Below are positions 51,393 to 63,000 of a stretch of DNA of 64,000 bases, piece after piece. Origin of the DNA: Panopea generosa (lineage: Eukaryota; Mollusca; Bivalvia; Adapedonta; Hiatellidae). Every line of letters begins with the position of its first letter. Position 1 is the stretch's first letter. A program made the position numbers and the translations under genes. The stretch covers positions 6,644,218 through 6,708,217 of the forward strand of contig CM055896.1 in assembly GCA_029582155.1 (NCBI GenBank). The letters are read 5' to 3'. Under the pieces are notes generated by a model that ran no database searches, had not been told where the DNA came from, and was given only the letters and a program-made list of their open reading frames with translations.

Positions 51393-51447
51393 GCTCGGCC
51401 ATTTCCGACTACATGTTTTTTTCAGACGTTGGCGGAAATGGCCGAGC
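51393..51447. repeat. Perfect 15-bp inverted repeat, GC-rich
   Basis: GCTCGGCCATTTCCG at 51393-51407 is the exact reverse complement of 51433-51447, with a 25-nt spacer. A third copy of the right arm is at 52328-52342. The arms are much more GC-rich than their surroundings. Role unknown. Confidence 0.7.
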
Positions 51448-51506
51448 GATGTCCCGATTGCCGATTGGTATGAACGTTAACTTTGCATTTCGTATTTATT
51501 TATTTT

Positions 51507-51589
<83 letters not shown>

Positions 51590-52355
51590 TTTTATTTATT
51601 TATTTATTTGTGATAATATATATGTCATAAATACAAAGATACATCAAACACATTAACATACAATAATACAGAAGCAATAATATGTATTTTAAATAATATA
51701 TTAAACTAGTTGATTATCTAATATAATATATATCAGATATCACAGATTAATATTTTATCTTGTTACACAATAATAATTTTGAGAACATATATATTTCACA
51801 GGATAACCCATAAAGTTTTACAATTTATTTCTAATGGGGTCCTTTTTAAAAATAATGTCATGGATAAATATATTGGTATTTAGTACAAAACTTATGAAAT
51901 TATTCTTTGTTATTCATCAAATATATTTAAAATATGTATCGCAGATATAAATCCACATTAATAACAATAAAAAGATTTAAAAAAAAAAAAAAATTAATAA
52001 AAAGTGAATTCACATTTCTCTTCATTTTCCATTTGCACGAATAGATAATTCTTCACTTCTTTTTTAAATTTATACTTTTTTCTAATTTCCTTAATAGTAT
52101 GGAGTAATTGATTCCAATCCAAAATGCCATTATAAAAGAAAGTTGATGTTGTAAAACTATTAACACATGGCACAATAAAATTAAAAGTACTACCTCTAGT
52201 TGCATGATGGTGTGAATTAGACACCGTTATAAATTTTTTCTTGAAGATAAGATGGACAAGAATTGTTAAAAATCTTATGAACTTGATTCAATCTTAATTG
52301 TCTATTTCTATTTACAGCGTGCGTCGGCGGAAATGGCCGAGCGATGTTCCGATTG
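51431..52355. repeat. Direct repeats flanking the LINE insertion
   Basis: 51431-51460 and 52326-52355 are 30-nt direct repeats with one mismatch (GGCGGAAATGGCCGAGCGAT then GT(C/T)CCGATTG). Weaker similarity continues about 30 nt further. They bracket the LINE 3' fragment and are best read as a long target-site duplication; two copies of an older unit split by the insertion are also possible. Confidence 0.55.
51492..52325 (-). mobile_element. 3' fragment of a second LINE with (TAAA)n tail
   Basis: On the minus strand, 51994-52224 encodes an open 76-residue end typical of LINE ORF2 C termini: HHHATRGSTFNFIVP, VNSFTTSTFFYNGI and LDWNQLLHTIKEI. Below it lie an A-rich run (minus strand, about 51977-51992) and AT-rich sequence, ending in a (TTTA)n microsatellite at about 51493-51610, read as the (TAAA)n tail. 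The block is bracketed by similar sequences at 51431 and 52326, discussed in findings. Confidence 0.65.
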
Positions 52356-53258
52356 TTACATATGGCAAATGTTATTACCATTGCACAGTTGACTACCTAA
52401 ACGGACGAACCGACGGACGACACAAAATGTATATTCGACTACATTCGGGCGTTAAGAAGAATAGTTTATGCATAAAGCAACCATGTCTTACAATTAACCA
52501 GCATGGTATTTGTACTGGTTTGAAAATGGTAAAAAAAATGGTGTACATAGTGAGGACACGTGTCAGTTCAGTTCGAATCGTACTTATATATTGATTACCT
52601 TTATTTCAGAAATGTAAAAAGGGGAAGAGATATAAAATTTATGACAAATATGAATCGTTATAGCAAATTACAAGTATGCGATATCACGGGCAGATCCAAA
52701 AGTTTTCGTTATAGGGGGCGCACATTGGTTGGTCACAAAGAAGGCCACTAAAATCCTAAGTTAAAATTCTAAGATATGCGAGAAAATCCTATATTTTCTA
52801 TTTTTTAGAGGGTTCCGCCCCCTCCCCTGATTCCGCTCTTGGATATTCTATACAATTACTCGTGCGCATCTGTTTGCCACGAACTGCCTTTTTTGCACAT
52901 GCTTTGATATTTTTTGAAAAAAAGACCCGTGAAATGTCTCGTGGCTAGTTAGCTATTCCGTAGAATATAATTATTGAATATAAAAAAGTCCCTTGTCGTA
53001 GTCATCTTGCTCATGGTGAATGATAATTTCAAGCAAGGAATTATATAAAAGTCATTGCCTATTTTAAATCACTGGTATGCTTATTTTTTCCAATAGAAAA
53101 AGTAATGTATAGTAAAGATTTAATTATTTATTTATCATTGCACAATTAGATTCATATTTATAGTCATTACTGAGGTATTGTATAGCTTCGGGTAATCTTG
53201 TACCCATTTACAGCTGCTATTGGCAGAAAAGTCACCGTTTTATAGTAACCTAAAGAAA

Positions 53259-55847
53259 ATGTCATATCTCCAAAGACAGGCAATTAAACAACGAATTGGC
53301 GGAGGTTTACCCCCTATGCCACCACCAGGAATTGGGTAATATACAACAACCACTATTTTAAATAAAAATACAGACTTAATATTATATTTATACAATTGAA
53401 GCAAAATAAACCGTTTTGTGAAGCAGTAAAAAACACCACGGATAAATAGTCCCACCCTTCCTGAAATACAATTTTGGGAAATATACTGTTATATGCCTTG
53501 TTTAATAATGGATAAGCTTAATAACATGAACGTATGTTTAATAAATACTTGTTCCAATTTGACACTCATTATTTGACTATCTGCTGGTTGACTGATGTAT
53601 ATATTTTCTGCACTTGCTTCAGAACACTGGAACTAGTTCTATTTATAGTATAATAAAGACTATATATAGGGATATAGAATATATAGTGTCACTAGCCACT
53701 GCAACAGAAAGCAGCTAAGAGAACTTCCAGATTGTGCACCACTCGTTAGTAACTATATGCTAATGCTAGTGGTTAGGGTTACCCTAACACCAACTCTACA
53801 TAATTGCTATTATATTAAACAACCTTCCAGTAACAAATATCATTTATACCAACATTGGCACCAAATAACACATACATTTCTTGATACTATCAAATTTTTT
53901 CTAATAATAAACAAACAGGTCCCCAGTGGCTTTTAAGCAGGGATTTTACCTGTAAAGTATTGCAAGACAGGGCTTTTGCCTTTGATGTGTTAAGACACTT
54001 AAGCCTCTCTATTCTCTAGTGTGTCCAGGTTTAAAGGGAGTATATCAGGAAAAATTAAAATCAATAAAAATCATCTCATTATCATTAATAGATAAAATCC
54101 AAATGATTTCAAATTCACCAAAATGTGACAAAATCGATATTTAAATTGGAGTGGTAAATTTGAAATGAAATCCCTTAAATACTGCTTGACGACCTTCACA
54201 TTGTTTTACGGAATCTTGATGAAACAATTTTTACTAAGTAACCTGTATAACAGATCAAACTGAAATCACCGCTGACTCATTTAATACGTCACAAAATATG
54301 TTGCAATTTTAAGCAGGAAATCTATTTCAGTCAAACCTAGGTACATAGTTATTATTTTGTCATGTTTAAATATATATCCTTTTGGTAATATGGAAGTCAG
54401 TAAGTATATATTTTTTTATAGGCATGATATATTGGAAAAAAATGTCTAGCCAATTTCAAAACATTGAAAAATCGTGACAATTTTTTAAATTCCGATTAAA
54501 TTTAAAATGATGATTTGATATTGCAGGGGTGCAGGGAAGAAAACAGGACCTATTGGACGGAAAAGAGATTACACACCAGTGTACTGGGATAAATACTTTG
54601 AACAGATGCATGATGTAAAAGTTGGTGAAAATGTATCCTTTGCTAAAAAGTTACTCAACTACTTGTATGTTAGTTATTTTATGATATCTCTATGTTATAG
54701 CAGAGACATATAAACAATTAAGTCACTGGTAATAGTTAATAAGAGTGTGGTGCTGATCCCCACATTGAATCTGTATTAAGTGTCACAAAACTGTAAAGCA
54801 ATTAAACTGCAATATTAGGCCAGACAAAAAATACCTGTGTTTAGGGTTATCCATCCAACACTTAATTGAGTCCCAACCTTAATTTTATTTTTTAATGTAA
54901 AAGTGTGAAAAACTGCAGAACAAATCTGCTTAAAGTGTCAAAATTTATATTTATATTGTTCTCTATTGATTTACTGTCATAATAAATTTTTTACAAAACA
55001 GAATAAAAAAAAATTAATTTGCTTTTAATAGTCAATTATTATGACATTTTCTCTGTGGAATAAAAATTAGGAAAAAAATAGAAAAGGAAAAATTCTTACC
55101 TATTTTTTTATTGGTCCAGTAACCTTAAACACATGTAATTTTGTTTTTGCCTTATACATTGTATAGTAAGTTAAGTTAGTTGTTAGGCCATTTCCCTTTT
55201 GATTGTTAAACCTGTCCATTGTAGTAATAATATTACTACAATGCATGTTTATATGTATCAATTGATTTGGCTCGCTGTCCTAGAACTGTTCAAAATAAAC
55301 CCGGAAAGACTCCAAAGGTCGTATCTCAGCAATGAAACCTTCCAAAATGACGGGTTTGCAGCGCAAACTTTTGAGTTCTTGATACCCTATTTCTATTGGC
55401 GATTTATCATGTCATAAGGATGGAAACTTAATATCATATTATGTAAGGTGTAGTAATGGAACATAAAATTATTGTTAATCACTTTTTATTTTAAGACTAC
55501 CCTGACATTACTGGACAGAATATTTTTTAAATCCAGTCTCCAAAATTTCTGATATATTCTTTTTATTGAAGAAAATATTTCTTGAACAGAAAGTTTCAGA
55601 AAAATTTGCTGGAAGTTACAAGTCACTTCTCAAATGGATCTTGAGGCAAGTTTACTTGCCGCTAGACTATGTTATATATATGGCGAAAAAAATTGAAGTT
55701 CATATAAATATTGTTTTAAAAAAAAAAATTAATAACAGCCTTAACCCAATAGAGACATTCCGCGTGTACGAGTGCGGCTCTGAAGGACCCGTCTTGTTAT
55801 TCCTACACGGAGGTGGTTTCTCAGCTCTATCATGGGCGGTGTTATCA
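53259..55847 (+). CDS. PPME1: PPME1 exons 1-3: N terminus and oxyanion-hole strand
   Basis: Exon 1 is 53259-53335 (MSYLQRQAIKQRIGGG, then a Pro-rich PPMPPPG), exon 2 54527-54624 (KRDYTPVYWDKYFEQMHD), exon 3 55753-55847 (FRVYECGSEGPVLLFLHGGG). Phases after each are 2, 1 and 0. The ATG at 53259 is chosen because the following residues align with the Arg/Pro-rich human N terminus. The exon 2 donor is the weak point: GTTG/GTGAAA keeps frame but gives VKVETFRVY, shorter than human VEVENETGKDTFRVY; a missed microexon is possible. Confidence 0.88.
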
Positions 55848-56987
55848 GTAAGTTGTTTGGACAGTGTTGTGTAGTGTTTTACATTCAGATATCACTGTTT
55901 GTATCATGTCTTTGTAACTTATTATAATACGAAATGTGGACAGATTCCATCTTTAGAAACTTTAAGTTACTGTAGCAGCTTATACATTGTAGTTTTAACT
56001 TATTAATTTTACTTCGATTGTTTAACAAGTAATAACAACTTATACAAATCACACTCAAAAGTCTTCCTGGGAAGAACTACTACAAAGCATATATGCGGAA
56101 AAAGTGTCTTGCTCAAGGACACCGCACATAGCTATGGCAGAGGAGCGAACCCACGACCGACCGATCATGAGGCTGATGCTCTACCACTGGACCACACTCT
56201 CCACACAGCATATATAGACTACAAGCAGTTATTCTAAGGCTGTATACATGTATGTCTGTTAGTTGTAGAACATTGAAATTATTATAAATATTATCTATAT
56301 GCAGTATGTAATATACCTTTAGGGGTGTAGCTTGGTCAAACTAAACATGCAGGCCTAAAATTTTGATGGGGGTCCTTCCTTAGATTTTTTTTAAAATGTA
56401 AATGGTCAATGGTGCATTCTGAGGGGTTTTGTGTATATTTTTTTCTATGTAAAATATATCAGTTACATTTTCTGGGAAATGACCTGCAGTGCCTACATGA
56501 AGCTATACCGGTGACCATCATTGTATGTGTTGAAAAAATTGATATGTTTAAGAGTTTTTACTTTACTACTAATGGATTTGTTTATTTGTAATTCAGAGTA
56601 CACTATCCCACCTGGTAACGTGTAGATGTGCCGCTGTGGATCTCAGAGGTCACGGTATGTAACACATATTCACATCTCTGACAGGTCATAATGCATGATA
56701 TCACAGTCTTTTCTTTAGAAGCCGGGCCCGACTAGCTCAGTCGGTTACACGTCTGACTATCAATCCAGGGGTCGTGAGTTTGAATCCCCGCCCGGCAACA
56801 GTCTCCGTGATGATTGATATACGACATTGTGTCTCATTATCATTCGTCTCTCACCGCTGATTCAAGTGGGAAAGTTATTAGTTACTTGCGGAGATGGGGT
56901 GTGCTCGAGTACTGGTTAATCCCAGGAAACAGTGGTTAGGTTAACTGATCGTCTGTTAGCCCTCGATGGCATAAAAATGACGCTAAA

Positions 56988-57019
<32 letters not shown>

Positions 57020-60000
57020 TTCATTAAAAAACTGCAACAGGTAAAATCAGCTATATGTTAACTCCTTTGAACTTTGACATTTGTATTTCCAAACAAAACT
57101 ATCAGTCTATAATACAACAGTTTTTGAGGATCCTCTGTGACCAAGCAAGTGAGCTGCCAATAAATAAATTGTGTCTCATCGCTATGGTAACGGGTTTGGA
57201 CCCAGCTTGATGCAAGTGTTACATGTGAGAAGTTTACCTTAAGCTTGTGGAAGAATGGTGGATATATTGACTATTTTAACGGAATGTATCATCATTCCTC
57301 TGCCAAGGCAAAAATTGAGAAAAATTGTAGTACAAGTAATTTATATCAAAGTATGTACTGGAATATTAGTCAACAGAGAGTTAGCATTACAAGTAATACT
57401 GATATGAACATAGACTTTTTCATACAAACTATAATGTCATATTGAGAATTTTTTTTTTAATTAATTATATGAAATTCTAATTCTTTAGGTGACAGCGTGT
57501 CCACAGATGACAGTACACTGTCTGCAGAAGTACTATCCAGGTATGATAGGCAACTTTTATATACAGTCAAACCTGTTTAAACGGTCACCTCTATTGAGCA
57601 GCCACCTGTCTAAAGCAGCCACATCTGCTAAATTCCATTGCTATGTTTCAGAGCAAATTAACCTGAATTGAGCAACAACCTACCTTAAAAGGTCACTTGA
57701 TCCTTCCTTTGACTGGCTGCTTAAGACAGGTTTGACTGTATGTAAAGGTTTTGTATTGTTTTGCTTATACATGTACTCCAGAACTATTGTATTTTAACAT
57801 ACAAGATAAAGTTAATGGCTCACTATACAGACCTGAGTTCATTGCCCCAGATAACTTTATCAATAAGAGGGTAATTCACCCCTAAATGGAAAAGATGGCA
57901 ATGTTTTAATTTTAAACTCTCAGATTTTTAGAGATGTGGGTAAAGATACATTGCAATCCTACTTTTTGAAAAGTTCAGTATTTACATTTATTTCAGTTAA
58001 AAATATGATTTACTTATAAACACAACATTATTTAGATTAGATAATTTATAAATTCATTTGCTCTCTAGACACACAGGTCTACAAAATATAAAGTCATATA
58101 TTTTAAAAAAAACATTTTCATATTTTAGTATAGAAAATTTGTTTAGGAAAGGTAACTTTACTCCCAACTTTTAAAGGTTAACTTTGAAAACTAAGAGGTA
58201 TTTAGCTAAATCATGAGGGTAAAATACACTGTTAGCTGTGGTTATGCCGATACATGTTTTTGGTCATCAGTCCTACAATGAAACTACCAGTATCACTAAT
58301 ATTGACATATATTATGTTATGTGTTGCTGGGTCCAATGGTAGAGCATCGAAACTAGGATCAGAGAGTCATGGCTTCGATCTTCTCCCACGGCTATGTGTG
58401 GTGTCCTTGAACAAGATACCTTTTCTGCATATGATTAGTACTGGTTCTATCAAGGAAGACTTTGAGCGTGATTTGTATACGAAGTTGAAGTTGAATCACA
58501 ACCGAAGTAAAATAAATAAGCTTAAACTAAACTATAAACAAACTATTGTATGTTTCAGCGATGTCGGCGATGTTGTCAGGGAGCTGTATGGAGATGATCC
58601 ACCACCTATTGTACTCATTGGACACAGGTACACTTTGATGGCTCAAAGCAAAATAACTGACATTTATACTTGAAATCACATACAAATTAATTAGCATAAT
58701 TTTATTATACTTCATTTCAGTATTTTCTTCTTTTTTCAATTTTGAATATTTTGCATCTTTTTTATGTCACCGAATAACAGACAATCAGTAACCAAACCAC
58801 TCTTTCTTGGGATTTTCTTGAGTTTAACCAGTACTCGAGCTCACCCATCTGCACAAGTAACGGTTAACTTTCCCACTTGAATTAGTGATGAGAGACGACT
58901 AACAATGAAATGCAGTCTAGTATATCAACCATCACAGAGATCTTGACCTAAAACTATCCTCTAAATGCTGAGCGACATTGTTGTTGTATGGTGTTTAGCT
59001 TCGTTTTCAACATTTTTTTCAGTCATATCATGACAGTGTCTATTTCAGACAGCATTCTGAGTGCTGTCACACTGAAGTACCGTATCATGCTACAGACACA
59101 TGGTACAGACACAAGTCTTTGGTATTACCTAGCCGGGGATCGAACCCACAACCTTCTGTATGCCAGGTGAATGCTCTACCACTAGACCCACGCTGTGGTT
59201 TTGGTTGAAATAATGTTTAACTTGCGAAGATGTATCATCATTGCTTTAACAACAATTTCCACCCTCTGACAGTATGGGAGGTGCCATAGCTGTACACACT
59301 GCTGAGAGACACCTGATCCCGTCTTTGGTTGGGCTTGTTGTCATTGACGTTGTGGAGGGTACTGCCATGGAAGCATTGTCAAGTATGCAGAGTTTTCTAC
59401 GAGGGCGACCAAAAGTGTTCAAATCTCTGGACCATGCAATTGAATGGTGGTATGTAAACTCTGTAACTCTGTATGTGAATTTTTTTCTTAAATTATAACG
59501 ATAATTTTCATGCAGTTTATACCAAAATTTTATTAAAAATATATCTGGTTATTTTTAATGGTTGAATCATATGGAGAATTATTTTTTTGAAGTGATAGTT
59601 TTAGATGATTTTGATGTTATAATTATACTTTTATGAATGAAATATTTTGAAAATAATTAATTCTCTTGAAATCATTGGAAAGCTTTGGTAGCATTAACAT
59701 CTTTATTGACCCCTGTACCTTAGCATCTTTACTGACTTCAGTACATGAGCATCTTAATTTACCTCTGTACATTAGCATCTTTATTGACCTTTGTACATTA
59801 GCATCTTCATTGACCTCTGTACATTAGCATCTTTACTGACCTCTGTACATTAACATCTTTATTGATCTTTGTACATTAACATCTTAATTGACCTCTGGTA
59901 TATTAGTATCTTTATTGACCACTGTACATTAACATCTTTATTGACCCCTGTACATTAACATCTTTTTTTTTTACCTCTGTACATTAACATCGTTATTGAC

Positions 60001-63000
60001 CTCAGTACCTTTGCATATGATGAAGTGATATCGAAGTAGGTGAAACTAACATTTCTTTGTTGTTGATTGTGAAACGGGTTGTTATACTATACTTAAATTA
60101 TGTTTTAAGTCTTCCCGGGTAGGGACCAATAAAAAGATTTGAATTCAGTGTGGTTAAAAGTACACACAGTTGAAGTCTTGCTAAAGAATGCAACCTGTTA
60201 CATTCGGATCTAGGTTCAGTGCTCTACCAAAGGGCCACCTGCTCCACAATAGTTTCATTTGCTATTATTTTTGTAATTTACAGTGTAAGAAGTGGACAGA
60301 TCCGAAATCTTGAATCTGCAAAAGTCTCCATGGTTGGACAGGTTAAAAGGTAAGTTTGATTGTCTCTGTGACTAGACACTAGGTTAAAAGGTTGCTTTTG
60401 TCTCCATTGTTGGACAGGTTAAAATGTAGGTTTGGTTGTTTCCTTGACTGAGCAGGTCAAACATAGGTTTGGTTGTCTCTTAGGTTGGACAGGTTTAAAC
60501 ATGTGTGGTTGTCTCCATGGTTGGACAGGTTAAAAGGCAGATTTGGTTGACTCCATATGACCCTGTAAGTTAAATGTAATTAGACAGGTTTGGTTTTGGT
60601 TGCCATTCTGTTTGTTGTATTCAGGATCTTTAATACACGATTAAAATATAATTTTCTCAGTTTAATACAGGTATAGATATTCAGACCAGAGTTTTCTCTA
60701 GATTAAACAGTTTTTTATGTACATGTTTATAAATCACTTTCCTTGATAATATTACATGTATCTGAAACTTTCATGGAAGGGACTTTATTATGCTTGGAAT
60801 ACAATGTGTGTTAGTATCAGAATACAGATAGTTTTATCTCAGAATTAAAGTTAATCAGAAGTTCTTGTAGTTTTGGATTATACTAATTTACTTGATTGTG
60901 ATGAAAGCTTAAAGCTTATTTGAAGTGCTCTCGAGTCTGCTTCCTTGGTAGAACTGCTACCGTATGTTATTTTTTGAGAGGCATTGAGTCAAGCTTGGGA
61001 ACGAACATGCAATCTCTAATATGAGCGGCCAACATTCTATCCACTACACTACTGCTCTATTTGAAGATTTTTTTTAAATTTGAAATGTGCTTGCCATATC
61101 AGCTGCTATGACGATACATGTTTTCAACTCATCTTAGCTAAGAATAATGTTTAGTTATCTTTCTTTTTCAAAATCTAAAAGGTACTGATCTTTAAAATGT
61201 TGTTTTATCAAATATGCAGCTTAATTCTAAGTGTGAGACTACATGTAGTTGCCTTCAACAGTATTTATGTTAAATAACAGCAGTCAATTTACCTATTCAC
61301 CATTCCTGATATCTCCTGGCAGTTAGCCAGTACTAGACATACACTATCTCTGTAAGTCACTGACTACTTCCACACATATTCAAAAGTAGGAGACTTATGA
61401 TTGTAGAAAAGAGTTCACGGGCAATTATTAAAGAGACTTTGGCCAGATGGGGATTCATACTCGTGGCAGTCAGTCCTGGATTGACAGTCATACTGAGCTA
61501 GCTAGGCCTGGTGATTTTGTATAAGTAGACACACAGTCAAACCTGTCTTAAGCAACAAGAAGGAGCAAACATGACCTCTCAAGACAGGTTGTTGCTTAAT
61601 ACAGATTAAATTACTCTGAAAGCGTAGAAATGGAAAATAGCAAAAGTTGCTGGTTAAGGTATGTGACTGTTCGATAGAGGTGGCCGCTTACACAGGTTTG
61701 ACTGTATTTGTTTCACAATCTATGTTAAATAAAAAAGTTGTATACTATATATATATACTATATTTTCTCTTTCCACAGAATAGACACCGATGAGACTGGT
61801 TCTGCTGTACTTGAACACCAACACAGTGTGGAAACAGCCACGACGGGAAACAACAACACTATAGTGGAAGAGGAAGAAGAGGAGGGATTGGGTCAACACC
61901 GTTTACAACCTGGCTCACAGGAGAACTCAAATGATGTTAACAATGAAACAAAAGTAGATGGTGTTATTAAACAAACAGATGCTGTCACTAATACTCAGCA
62001 ATCTGCAGATTCTTGCAATAAAGATGGACAGAGTTTTAAACAGCCAGAGGTATTTATTTCTGAAATAATTAATAAGCCACCTTTTGGTATTTGGTATGAG
62101 TCAAAATGCAATTAGACCCTCATAGGTTAAGTACATAGAGGATCTTACATGAGCGCTTATTAATTACTAAATTTATTAAACAAGTTGGAAAAAATATATA
62201 ATAACATAATTTTTTCCAAACTTGTAATAAATTCAATAATAAATGAGCATGAATGTTAGATTCATTTTATCACATAACTCAGGAAAAGTTTACATTTAAC
62301 ATTTATTTAACAGATCAACTCTTTTAATAAGGAACAAGAAAAATATGTCATCGGTTTATCACACTCCTGCCCCATAAATTATTTGATAAATAATCATGAT
62401 TAATGAATTGTCTGATAAGTGATTAAGATATCTGGCCATACTAAAACGCTGACTTTTATGTGTAACTATGGGCATATTAAACTATGTGTCAGAGGAAAAA
62501 TATGACTACTTGGAAATTTTGATCAAATAAATTGAATAACTTATTTAACAAAGAATTGCTTGAAAAGATGTCTTTATTTGAAACAGATGTATGAAAAATT
62601 GAGATACATTTATCTTAATGTCACTAAAATGATAGTAAGATATTTTCCAGTTTGATAATCTTTCCTCATTGTATAGGCAGTGCCTAAATTCATATTTTTG
62701 TAAGATACATGTATGTAAATTTTATGTCAAACTTATAATTGATTTCAATACAAGTATAGGAATGATCATTAATTGCAGTTATATTTATTGAATTTTTAGA
62801 CTTCTATAGAAATATGCAATGTTTCGATAAGTAAATATTTGCAAAGGTACATTTGTATATCTCTATTTGAATTATATATTTTAATATTTATCATAAAATA
62901 TAAAGCATAAGACATGTTTAAAATGTCTTTTGCATAATTCATTACATCCAGAAAAAAATATTGCTGTTTTACATGTTCGAAAAGTTTGGGGGAGACTTCG

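Noticed and set aside
51350-51613. 87-residue plus-strand ORF ending in repeated LFIY
   Set aside because: Its C-terminal half is translated (TTTA)n microsatellite.
59131-59198. Possible functional tRNA gene
   Set aside because: A and B boxes are good but anticodon and acceptor stems do not pair; other tRNA-like heads nearby point to a SINE.
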